NCBI RefSeq assembly: GCF_000482785.1
Contig: NZ_AXWS01000007.1
Span: forward strand, 496,001-560,000
Direction of reading: 5' to 3'
DNA length: 64,000 bases
Source of the DNA: Derxia gummosa DSM 723
GTDB taxonomy: Bacteria; Pseudomonadota; Gammaproteobacteria; Burkholderiales; Burkholderiaceae_E
Positions 47,873-56,728 of this stretch are shown piece after piece. The notes beneath the pieces are model-generated. The model searched no databases and was not told where the DNA came from. It worked only from the letters and a program-made list of their open reading frames with translations. Numbering within the stretch: position 1 is the stretch's first letter; each line of letters starts with the position of its first letter. Both the position numbers and the translations under genes were made by a program.

Positions 47873-47955
47873 CGCGAGGCTGAAGCGCGGTGACGATGCG
47901 TATGCCGCCCGTCGCCGCGCCCGTCCGCCATTGGCGGACGCGCTCGACAGCGTGC

Positions 47956-49504
<1,549 letters not shown>

Positions 49505-49614
49505 GTTGTCCTCGGTGTCGTTGTCGTGCGCCGCGCTCGTGGGGCGGCGCCTTGGTGGCCCGGGCGGACGGCAATCCGGCCGGGCCTTGAGGTTCGTTGC
49601 GGTCGATCCGTTGC

Positions 49615-51366
49615 TTACAGGTCTTCGGAGCCGAGCAGCATCTCGGTCAGGCCCTTGCCGGCCTTGACCATCGGCCAGACGTTCTCGGTCTGGTCGGTGA
49701 TGAAGTCGAGGAAGACCAGACGGTCCTTGTGCTTGCCGAAGGCTTCGCGCAGCGCCGGTTCCACATCCGCCGGGTTGGTCACGCGGATGCCCACGTGGCC
49801 ATAGCTCTCGACCAGCTTCACGAAGTCGGGCAGCGCGTCCATGTAGCTCTCGCTGTAGCGCGAGCCGTAGTCGATCTGCTGCCACTGGCGGACCATGCCG
49901 AGGTAGCGGTTGTTGAGCAGGATGATCTTGGGCGTCAGCCGGTACTGCTTGCAGGTGCTGAGTTCCTGGATGTTCATCTGGATGCTGCCCTCGCCCGTGA
50001 TGCACGCCACCGGCACGCCGGGGTTCGCGAGCTGCGCGCCCATCGCGTAGGGCAGGCCCACGCCCATGGTCCCGAGGCCGCCCGAGTTGAGCCAGCGACG
50101 CGGCTTGTCGAAGCGGTAGTACTGCGCGGCCCACATCTGGTGCTGGCCCACGTCGGAGGTGACGATGGCGTCGCCGCCGGTCACTTCCCAGAGCTTTTCG
50201 ACCACGAACTGCGGCTTGATGACCTCGTCGCTCTTGCGATAGTCGAGGCACTTGATGCCGCGCCACTCGTCGATCTGCTTCATCCAGGCGTCGATCTTGG
50301 GCACCTGGCCCGAGGTCTTGCCCTGCTCGACGAGCTTGACCAGCTCTTCCAGCACCTCGTAGAGGTTGCCGACGATGGGCACATCGACCTTCACGCGCTT
50401 GGAGATGCTGCTCGGGTCCACATCGACGTGGATGATCTTGCGTTCGTTCTGGGCGAAATGCTTCGGATTGCCGATGACGCGGTCGTCGAAGCGCGCGCCC
50501 ACGGCGAACAGCACGTCGCAGTGCTGCATCGCCATGTTGGCTTCGTACCAGCCGTGCATGCCGGGCATGCCGACCCACTTCGGATCGCCCGACTTGTAAC
50601 CGCCGAGGCCCATCAGCGTGGTCGTGACGGGGAAGCCCAGTTCATCGGCCAGCTTGTTGAGCAGGGGCGCGGCATCGGCCAGCACCACGCCGCCACCGGC
50701 GTAGATCATCGGGCGCTCGGCCGTCAGCAGCAGCGCGGCCGCCTTCTTGATCTGGCCGAGATGGCCCTTGCCGGCCGGGTTGTACGAGCGCATTTCCACG
50801 CGCTCGGGGTATTCGAACTTGGCCCTGGCGATCGTGATGTCCTTCGGGATATCGACCAGCACCGGGCCGGGACGGCCGGTCTTGGCGATATGGAAGGCAC
50901 GACGGATGGCCGGCGCGAGGTCGCGCACGTCCTTCACGAGGATGTTGTGCTTGACGCAGGGGCGCGTGATGCCGACGGCGTCGCATTCCTGGAAGGCGTC
51001 GGAGCCGATGGCATGCGTCGGGACCTGGCCCGAGATGACCACCATCGGGATCGAGTCCATGTAGGCCGTCGCAAGGCCGGTGACCGCGTTGGTCACGCCC
51101 GGGCCCGAGGTGACGATCGCCACACCGACCTTGTTGCTCGACCGCGAGTAGGCATCGGCCGCGTGCACGGCGGCCTGCTCGTGGCGCACGAGGATGTGCT
51201 GGAAGCTGTCCTGCTTGAAGATCTCGTCGTAGATGTAGAGCACCGAGCCGCCCGGATAGCCGAACAGATGGGTGACGCCTTCTTCGGCGAGGGCGCGGCA
51301 GACGATCTCCGCGCCGGTGTATTCCTTGGTGGAAGGCTTGAGAACGTCCGGTTTGAACGCGTCCAT
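49615..51366 (-). CDS. ilvB: Acetolactate synthase large subunit
   Basis: ThDP- and FAD-dependent enzyme forming acetolactate or acetohydroxybutyrate, 583 residues. The catalytic Glu63 lies in RHEQAAVHAADAYSRSS; FGYPGGSVL is at 35-43. The ThDP-metal motif is GEGSIQMNIQELST with LLNNRYLGMVRQW downstream. The symbol ilvI would be equally valid for this orthologue. The ATG is preceded by a leader of about 170 bases from a good promoter, so attenuation by leader structure is possible. Confidence 0.97.
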   Translation of the reverse strand: MDAFKPDVLKPSTKEYTGAEIVCRALAEEGVTHLFGYPGGSVLYIYDEIFKQDSFQHILVRHEQAAVHAADAYSRSSNKVGVAIVTSGPGVTNAVTGLATAYMDSIPMVVISGQVPTHAIGSDAFQECDAVGITRPCVKHNILVKDVRDLAPAIRRAFHIAKTGRPGPVLVDIPKDITIARAKFEYPERVEMRSYNPAGKGHLGQIKKAAALLLTAERPMIYAGGGVVLADAAPLLNKLADELGFPVTTTLMGLGGYKSGDPKWVGMPGMHGWYEANMAMQHCDVLFAVGARFDDRVIGNPKHFAQNERKIIHVDVDPSSISKRVKVDVPIVGNLYEVLEELVKLVEQGKTSGQVPKIDAWMKQIDEWRGIKCLDYRKSDEVIKPQFVVEKLWEVTGGDAIVTSDVGQHQMWAAQYYRFDKPRRWLNSGGLGTMGVGLPYAMGAQLANPGVPVACITGEGSIQMNIQELSTCKQYRLTPKIILLNNRYLGMVRQWQQIDYGSRYSESYMDALPDFVKLVESYGHVGIRVTNPADVEPALREAFGKHKDRLVFLDFITDQTENVWPMVKAGKGLTEMLLGSEDL

Positions 51367-51541
51367 GACTAAGTCCTTTCAAAGCGCACAGCGCCAAGAG
51401 ATTGATCGGGCTCCCTGTGCCGGCCTCGTGAGCCTGGTTTCGGGGACGCGTCTTAGAGCGGCCATGGCGCGACCCTGAGGTGGGCGCCGGCGCTGAAAGA
51501 CTGCTTCGCGTTGCGCAGAGGTCCTGTGAGCGAAGCCCGCG

Positions 51542-51571
51542 ATCATACTTCGCCGCTTGACAAAGCGTCAA
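51542..51571 (-). promoter_or_regulatory. Sigma-70 promoter of ilvBHC
   Basis: On the minus strand TTGACG (51571-51566), an 18-base spacer, then TATGAT (51547-51542). The -35 is part of a palindrome TTGAC-gcttt-GTCAA, whose other arm gives TTGACA (51557-51562) in the plus direction, where it may serve the divergent RDD gene. Confidence 0.72.
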
Positions 51572-51626
51572 AACCCGATATCGCCTGACGCAATTCCGCG
51601 TTTCGACCGGGCGATACACTTTTCCG

Positions 51627-52127
51627 ATGACGACATCTCCCGCCCCCGCCACGCCCGGCCTGTGGAAGCGCCTCGCCTGCGCCGCCTACGAAGGCTGCCT
51701 GCTGTTCGGCGTCTGCTTCATCACGAGCTATCTCTTCCTCACGCTGAGCCAGTCCACCTGGCCGCTGCCGCCCGAACGCAAGCTGCTGTTCCAACTCTGG
51801 GAGTTCGGCTGGATCGGCGCCTATTTCGTCTGGTTCTGGCGCCGCGGCGGACAGACGCTCGCGCTCAAGACCTGGCATCTGCGGCTCGTCGCGCGAGACG
51901 GCGGCGCGGTCGTCTGGTGGCGCGCGGCGCTGCGCTACGTGCTGAGCTGGGCGCCGCTGCTGCCGGCGGCGCTGTGCTTCGAGCTGGCGCCCGAAGGCTT
52001 GCAGAACCGCGCCTTCGGTCTCGGGCTGCTACTCGGCATCACGCTGCAATGGGGCTGGGCCGTGGTCGACCGCGAGCGCCAGTTCCTGCACGACCGCCTG
52101 CTCGGCACGCGCTTCGTCGGCGCCTGA
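51627..52127 (+). CDS. RDD-family membrane protein
   Basis: 166-residue integral membrane protein of the RDD family. The opening WKRLACAAYEG corresponds to the usual R-x-x-A-x-x-x-D block but has Tyr-Glu in place of the second Asp. About three helices are visible (22-42, 60-70 with the charged loop after, 95-135). RDRLLGTRFV at the C-terminus is typical (H-D-R-L-L-G-T). Function of the family is largely unknown; some members are Na+/Li+ antiporters. It is divergent from ilvB, and a GATACACT box lies only about 10 bases before the ATG, so a leaderless or very short-leader mRNA is possible. Confidence 0.85.
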   Translation: MTTSPAPATPGLWKRLACAAYEGCLLFGVCFITSYLFLTLSQSTWPLPPERKLLFQLWEFGWIGAYFVWFWRRGGQTLALKTWHLRLVARDGGAVVWWRAALRYVLSWAPLLPAALCFELAPEGLQNRAFGLGLLLGITLQWGWAVVDRERQFLHDRLLGTRFVGA

Positions 52128-52145
52128 GCCGAACCGCCGCCGAGC

Positions 52146-53285
52146 GTGAGCCCGCCCGATTCCGGCTGCGCCGACCGTCCCGCGCCCGCCGCGCACCGGC
52201 GCTACGCGGCACATGCGTTCGTCGATGGCGAGCGCTGCCTGACGATCGCCGGCCTCATGCGGCGCTGGCTCGCCTGGGAATGGACGCTGTGGACGCTGCT
52301 CTGGGGCTGGCTGTCGTGGCGCGCGGGTCTGTCGCTCGGCTGGCTGCCGCTGCTCGCGCCGGCGAGCTGGCTGCTGACGCGCTGGGGCGTGTTCGTGGCC
52401 GAACTGGTGTTTTCGCTGACGGCCAACCGCTTTCCGCCGGCCGGCTTGCGCGCCGAGGCGCAAGCGATTGCAGGCTCGGCGCCGGCCGCGTCGCCGCTGG
52501 CGCTGCTGGGCTGCATCACGACGGAATGGCGGCACTGGCTGTTCACCTTCGTGCTCGGACAGGCCTTTGCCGGACTCGGGCACGGGACTTCGGCTTCGAG
52601 CGGCGCGGCGGGGCAACGACGCGTGGTGCTGCTGGTGCACGGCTTCGGCTGCCACGGCGGCATCTGGCGCCATGCGGCGCCGCGGCTGGCCGAGGCGGGC
52701 TGGATCGTCGAGACGATCGACCTGCTGCCGGTGTTCGGCCCCATCGACGCCTATGTCGAGCGCATCGAGGCGACGATCGAGCACATCCGCGCGCGCCACG
52801 GCGTCGAGCGCATCGACGCCGTCGGGCACAGCATGGGCGGCGTGGCGCTGCGCGCCTGGGCCGCGCGCCACGGCGATGCACGCGTCGCGCGGCTGGTGAC
52901 GGTCGGCTCGCCGCATCGCGGCACCCGGTTCGCGCACCTGTTCATCTCGCCCAACGTGAAGCAGATGCGGCTCGGCAGCGACTTTCTCGCCGCGCTGGCC
53001 ACCGCCGAGGCGGCGGCCAGCGCGAGCCATCACGCGGCCGCCTCCGGCGCCAAGCGCGCCTGCCTCTGGTCATGGCATGACAACGTCGTCACGCCACAGG
53101 TGTCGGCACGGCTTCCGGGCGCGCGCGAGTGGCGCGCGACGGGCATCGGTCACCTGTCGCTGATCTGCGAGCCGCGCGGCATCGCGCTGATCATCGAGGC
53201 GCTGCGCGCGGACGCGGGCGCCCCAGACGCCCGATCGGCCGGCACCGGGCAGCCGGCAGGCCAAGCCGGCGCCGCGTCGCGCTGA
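52146..53285 (+). CDS. Membrane-anchored alpha/beta hydrolase, lipase-like
   Basis: 379-residue protein with hydrophobic helices at about 45-60, 62-80 and 82-92, then an alpha/beta-hydrolase domain from residue 158. VLLVHGFGCHGGIW forms the oxyanion hole region; Ser229 is in GHSMGG; Asp312 in SWHDNVVTP and His336 in GIGHLSL complete the triad. It resembles triacylglycerol-lipase/PGAP1-like bacterial hydrolases that begin with a transmembrane hairpin. The start is a GTG with no strong Shine-Dalgarno. It lies 18 bases after the RDD gene. Substrate unknown; a lipid ester is plausible. Confidence 0.86.
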   Translation: MSPPDSGCADRPAPAAHRRYAAHAFVDGERCLTIAGLMRRWLAWEWTLWTLLWGWLSWRAGLSLGWLPLLAPASWLLTRWGVFVAELVFSLTANRFPPAGLRAEAQAIAGSAPAASPLALLGCITTEWRHWLFTFVLGQAFAGLGHGTSASSGAAGQRRVVLLVHGFGCHGGIWRHAAPRLAEAGWIVETIDLLPVFGPIDAYVERIEATIEHIRARHGVERIDAVGHSMGGVALRAWAARHGDARVARLVTVGSPHRGTRFAHLFISPNVKQMRLGSDFLAALATAEAAASASHHAAASGAKRACLWSWHDNVVTPQVSARLPGAREWRATGIGHLSLICEPRGIALIIEALRADAGAPDARSAGTGQPAGQAGAASR

Positions 53286-53290
53286 CGGCA

Positions 53291-53331
53291 GGTCGCGCCC
53301 GTGCCGAGCTGACGCCGGATCGGGCGCGACC
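53291..53331. terminator. Two-way terminator-like hairpin between convergent genes
   Basis: GGTCGCGCCCG pairs with CGGGCGCGACC (11 bp) around a 19-base loop. It sits 6 bases after the hydrolase stop and 10 bases before the end of the minus-strand GyrI-like gene. No T-run on either side. Confidence 0.6.
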
Positions 53332-53341
53332 GATCACCGCC

Positions 53342-53896
53342 TCACACCGGAACGCCGAGCTTGCGCTTGACCGCGATGTACAGCTCGCTGCGATCGGCCT
53401 TGCCGTAGCACTCGAATTCGGCCGTGTAGGCGCGCTCGAAGCGGAAGGCCAGCGGATGGCGCGGATGCTTGAAGAACTCGGTCGCCTCGCGCCACAGCCG
53501 CGCAAGCGCCAGCGCGCCCTGGCCGCGATGCGAGAAGCGCAGGTACTCGCCGGCCGACACGCGCACCTCCACCAGTCCGTCGGGCAGCCGGTAGGCGCGT
53601 CGCAGCTGCACGCCCACGGTCGCGGTGAAGGCGCCGATGCCGCCATTCTCGAAGTCATGCCGGACCGCGACGATGCGGCCGTTCTCGCCATTGGCGCGCA
53701 AATGAAACGGCAAGGCGCGAAGATGGAACTGGCGCCATACCTCGCCGATGCGCGCGCGCGCGGGCAGCGCCTCGATGTCCGGCGAAGTGCGAACCGCCAG
53801 CCCGAAGGCGGTAAAGCCCGGATGTCGCACGACCTCGGGAACGGTTTCCAATCCGATTGATTTCTCGCCCACGCTGGATGTAAGCCCGCAAACCAT
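53342..53896 (-). CDS. GyrI-like / AraC effector-binding domain protein
   Basis: 184-residue stand-alone ligand-binding domain. The pattern EVVRHPGFTAFGLAVRTSP near the N-terminus, VRVSAGEYLRFSHRG (111-125) in the middle, and FERAYTAEFECY followed by SELYIAVKRKL at the end matches the GyrI-like/AraC effector-binding fold. Such proteins bind or hydrolyse small toxic molecules. The start is uncertain; ATG 53896 gives a normal length, and a GTG nine codons later is also possible. It is divergent from the TetR gene, 43 bases away, so TetR may control it. Confidence 0.8.
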   Translation of the reverse strand: MVCGLTSSVGEKSIGLETVPEVVRHPGFTAFGLAVRTSPDIEALPARARIGEVWRQFHLRALPFHLRANGENGRIVAVRHDFENGGIGAFTATVGVQLRRAYRLPDGLVEVRVSAGEYLRFSHRGQGALALARLWREATEFFKHPRHPLAFRFERAYTAEFECYGKADRSELYIAVKRKLGVPV

Positions 53897-53939
53897 AATG
53901 TGAGTACCTGCGAACACGCCGCCGCACGATCGAGACACC

Positions 53940-54839
53940 ATGGAACGCAAGAGCCCGCGCAGCAACCGCGACCGGATTCTCGAACTGGCACTGCGCCTGT
54001 TCAACGACCATGGCGAACCCAACGTATCGACCGGCACCCTGGCAGAAGCGCTCGGCATCTCGCCCGGCAACCTCTACTACCACTTCCGCAACAAGGACGA
54101 CATCGTCAATTCGCTCTTCGGCGAATTCGAGCGCGATCTTGAATCGACCTTGTCGGAGGTCGCCGCGCGCGATGCGACGATCGCCGGCGCGCGCGATTTT
54201 CTCGCCGCGCTGTTCGGCCTGTTCTGGCGCTACCGCTTCCTGTACCGCGACATCAACGAACTGCTGTCGCGCAACCGGCGGCTCGAAACCCGCTTCAAGC
54301 GCATCGTCGAGCGCGAGACCGCGCTGATGCACATCTGGCTCCAGGATCTCGCGCGCAACGGCGACCTGCTCGCGCCGGCCGACCGGCTCGAAGCGCTCGC
54401 GACCAACATGATCGTCGTGTCGAGTTTCTGGTTGTCGTTCGAGTTCGTGCGCGATGCGCGCAGCTTCGGCAGCGGGCGCCACATCGCGGCATCGACGCAG
54501 CGCGGCATGCGGCAGACCCTCGCGCTGCTCGATCCCTGGCTGGCCGAACCGGCACGCGCCGAGCTGGCGCATACGCTCGCCGACCTGCCCGCCGACACGG
54601 CCGGGCGCCCGCGCGCGCCCGACTGGCAGGACATCCGCCAGCCGCAGCCGGGCGTGGCCTGGTCGCCACCGCTGGCCGTCCGAACCACGGCGCTCCGCGC
54701 CGCACGCGCTACCGCGTCCGACAGCAGCCACATCACCGATGCCGCTGCGCCGCGAGCCGCGGATGCCGATGCCGCCACCGCCGATGCCGCCGAGACCACT
54801 GCCGGGACGCAGCCACCCACGCCGACCGATGGGCAGTGA
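53940..54839 (+). CDS. TetR-family transcriptional regulator with extended C-terminus
   Basis: 299-residue repressor-like protein. The HTH (about residues 10-56) reads RILELALRLFNDHGEPNVST and ALGISPGNLYYHFRNKDDIV, an AcrR/TetR pattern. The core ligand domain runs to about residue 220. A low-complexity Ala/Asp/Thr/Pro tail of about 80 residues follows and is unusual for the family. It is divergent from the GyrI-like gene and about 85 bases upstream of the LOG gene. Target and ligand are unknown. Confidence 0.9.
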   Translation: MERKSPRSNRDRILELALRLFNDHGEPNVSTGTLAEALGISPGNLYYHFRNKDDIVNSLFGEFERDLESTLSEVAARDATIAGARDFLAALFGLFWRYRFLYRDINELLSRNRRLETRFKRIVERETALMHIWLQDLARNGDLLAPADRLEALATNMIVVSSFWLSFEFVRDARSFGSGRHIAASTQRGMRQTLALLDPWLAEPARAELAHTLADLPADTAGRPRAPDWQDIRQPQPGVAWSPPLAVRTTALRAARATASDSSHITDAAAPRAADADAATADAAETTAGTQPPTPTDGQ

Positions 54840-54925
54840 CCGCTCATGCGGCGGCGCAGCATCGCCAACCGCGCCGCGATCGGACGCGTTGTAATGTGCC
54901 CGCCGGTTCACACACGGAGCACACG

Positions 54926-55519
54926 ATGACGACGAATCGCGCGGCGGTCTGTCTTTTCTGCGGGTCCAGCCCGGGCACGCTGGCCGACACGATCGAGGGC
55001 GTGCGTGCCTTCGCGGCGGCGCTCGCGGGTCATGGCATCGCGCTCGTCTACGGCGGCGGCAACACCGGGCTGATGGGCGCGGCGGCCGACGCGGCGCTCG
55101 CGGCGGGCGGCAGCGTGATCGGCGTGATCCCGGAGCATCTGGTCGCGCGCGAACGGGCGCATCAGGGGCTCGACGAGCTGCTGGTGGTCGGCTCGATGCA
55201 CGAGCGCAAGGCGTTGATGGCGCAGCGCAGCCATGCCTTCGTGGCGGCGCCCGGCGGCATCGGCACGCTGGAAGAACTGTTCGAGGTGCTGACCTGGCAA
55301 TACCTCGACCTGCATGCCAAGCCGGTGGCGCTGCTCAATCTCGACGGCTTCTACGACCCGATGCTCGACTTCCTGCGCAACTGCGTGGAGCGCGGCTTCC
55401 TCGCCGCCGCGACGCTCGCGCGCCTCGTCGTGCACACCGAGCCGCAAGCGCTTGCAGACTGGCTTGCCGCCGAACTGGCTGACGCGCCACCGGCGACTCA
55501 GTCCACCGACCTGCTCTGA
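54926..55519 (+). CDS. LOG-family protein (cytokinin riboside monophosphate phosphoribohydrolase-like)
   Basis: 197-residue LOG/YvdD-type enzyme that cleaves nucleoside monophosphates to base and ribose 5-phosphate. The catalytic motifs are SMHERKALM (90-98) and PGGIGTLEE (109-117), both exact. VYGGGNTGLMG binds phosphate. The ATG at 54926 has CGGAG nine bases upstream. Bacterial members act on AMP-like nucleotides in purine turnover; cytokinin production would need other genes not seen here. Confidence 0.92.
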   Translation: MTTNRAAVCLFCGSSPGTLADTIEGVRAFAAALAGHGIALVYGGGNTGLMGAAADAALAAGGSVIGVIPEHLVARERAHQGLDELLVVGSMHERKALMAQRSHAFVAAPGGIGTLEELFEVLTWQYLDLHAKPVALLNLDGFYDPMLDFLRNCVERGFLAAATLARLVVHTEPQALADWLAAELADAPPATQSTDLL

Positions 55520-55581
55520 TCCGCCATCCCCGGAGCGACGCAGACCATCCCGAAAGCGACGCGAAACACCCTGAAACAGCG

Positions 55582-55590
55582 TGCTATTCT
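55582..55590 (+). promoter_or_regulatory. Extended -10 promoter element upstream of folD
   Basis: TGCTATTCT matches an extended -10 (TGnTATnnT), about 75 bases before the folD ATG. No good -35 is seen. A GCCGC-ctttc-GCGGC hairpin follows in the leader. Confidence 0.45.
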
Positions 55591-55663
55591 CCGCCGCCTT
55601 TCGCGGCGCCCGGCCGGCCCGAAGCGGTCGCCACGCCGTCCGCACCACGCCCCGGGAGCTCTC

Positions 55664-56515
55664 ATGACCGCACAAATCATCGACGGCAAGGCGCTGAGCG
55701 CGAAGCTGCGCGCCGACATCGCCACCGCCGCCGCCGCGCTCGCCGATCGCGGTCATCGCCCGGGCCTCGCCGTCATCCTCGTCGGCGACGACCCGGCCAG
55801 CGCCGTGTACGTGCGCAACAAGGTCAAGGCCTGCGAGGAAGCCGGCTTCCATTCGGTGCTGGAGCGCTACGAAGCCTCGATGAGCGAGGCGGCGCTGCTC
55901 GCGCGCATCGCCGCGCTCAATGCCGACGATTCCATCCACGGCATCCTCGTGCAGATGCCGCTGCCCAAGCACATCGACGCCGGCAAGGTGGTCGAAGCCA
56001 TCTCGGTCGCCAAGGACGTGGACGGCTATTCGGTCGCGAGCGCCGGCGAACTCGTCGCCGGCCTGCCCGGCTTCCGGCCCTGCACGCCCTACGGCGTCAT
56101 GAAGATGCTGGAAAGCATCGGCGCCGACCTCCGCGGCAAGCACGCCGTCGTCATCGGCCGCAGCGCCACCGTCGGCAAGCCGATGGCCCTGCTGCTGCTC
56201 GCGGCCAATGCCACGGTCACGGTCTGCCACAGCGCCACGCCCGACCTCGGCCATCACGTGCGTCAGGCCGACATCGTCGTGGCCGCCGTCGGTCGCCGCC
56301 ACATCGTGACCGGCGACATGGTCAAGCCCGGCGCCATCGTCATCGACGTCGGCATCAACCGCGACGACGAAGGCAAGCTCTGCGGCGACGTCGATTTCGA
56401 CACCGCGAAGGACGTGGCCGGCTGGATCTCGCCCGTGCCCGGCGGCGTCGGCCCGATGACCATCGCGATGCTGCTGCAGAACACGCTCGAATCGGCCCAG
56501 CGCAAGGCGGGCTGA
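55664..56515 (+). CDS. folD: Methylenetetrahydrofolate dehydrogenase/cyclohydrolase
   Basis: Bifunctional NADP-dependent enzyme interconverting methylene-, methenyl- and formyl-tetrahydrofolate in one-carbon metabolism. The protein is 283 residues. Catalytic Tyr49 and Lys53 lie in [25 protein letters not shown] is the folate-site block; [15 protein letters not shown] binds NADP; and [14 protein letters not shown] is the C-terminal signature. It is monocistronic in appearance, with its own promoter and terminator. Confidence 0.98.
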   Translation: MTAQIIDGKALSAKLRADIATAAAALADRGHRPGLAVILVGDDPASAVYVRNKVKACEEAGFHSVLERYEASMSEAALLARIAALNADDSIHGILVQMPLPKHIDAGKVVEAISVAKDVDGYSVASAGELVAGLPGFRPCTPYGVMKMLESIGADLRGKHAVVIGRSATVGKPMALLLLAANATVTVCHSATPDLGHHVRQADIVVAAVGRRHIVTGDMVKPGAIVIDVGINRDDEGKLCGDVDFDTAKDVAGWISPVPGGVGPMTIAMLLQNTLESAQRKAG

Positions 56516-56520
56516 AGCCG

Positions 56521-56553
56521 GCCTTGCCGGCGCGGGCTGCGCGCGGGCAAGGC
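56521..56553 (+). terminator. Hairpin after folD
   Basis: GCCTTGCC pairs with GGCAAGGC (8 bp, 17-base GC-rich loop), starting five bases after the folD stop. No T-run. Confidence 0.5.
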
Positions 56554-56691
56554 TGCAAGGCGCGCGACCGCAACGGCGCCCACCGCAACGGTCGCGTCAC
56601 TCGCCGGACAGGAGGCGCCCCTGGCGCCGAGCACGCGCAGACACTCGTTTCCGACGCAACGCGCGCAAGACGTCCTCCGGAAGGGCCGCTC

Positions 56692-56697
56692 TATACT
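56692..56697 (+). promoter_or_regulatory. -10 element upstream of prlC
   Basis: TATACT, a near-perfect -10, lies 31 bases before the prlC ATG. The -35 position is GC-rich and poor (GACGTC at 17-base spacing), so an activator or UP element may help. Confidence 0.5.
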
Positions 56698-56728
56698 GGC
56701 CCGACACCATTCCGAGAGGCGCCCGCCC

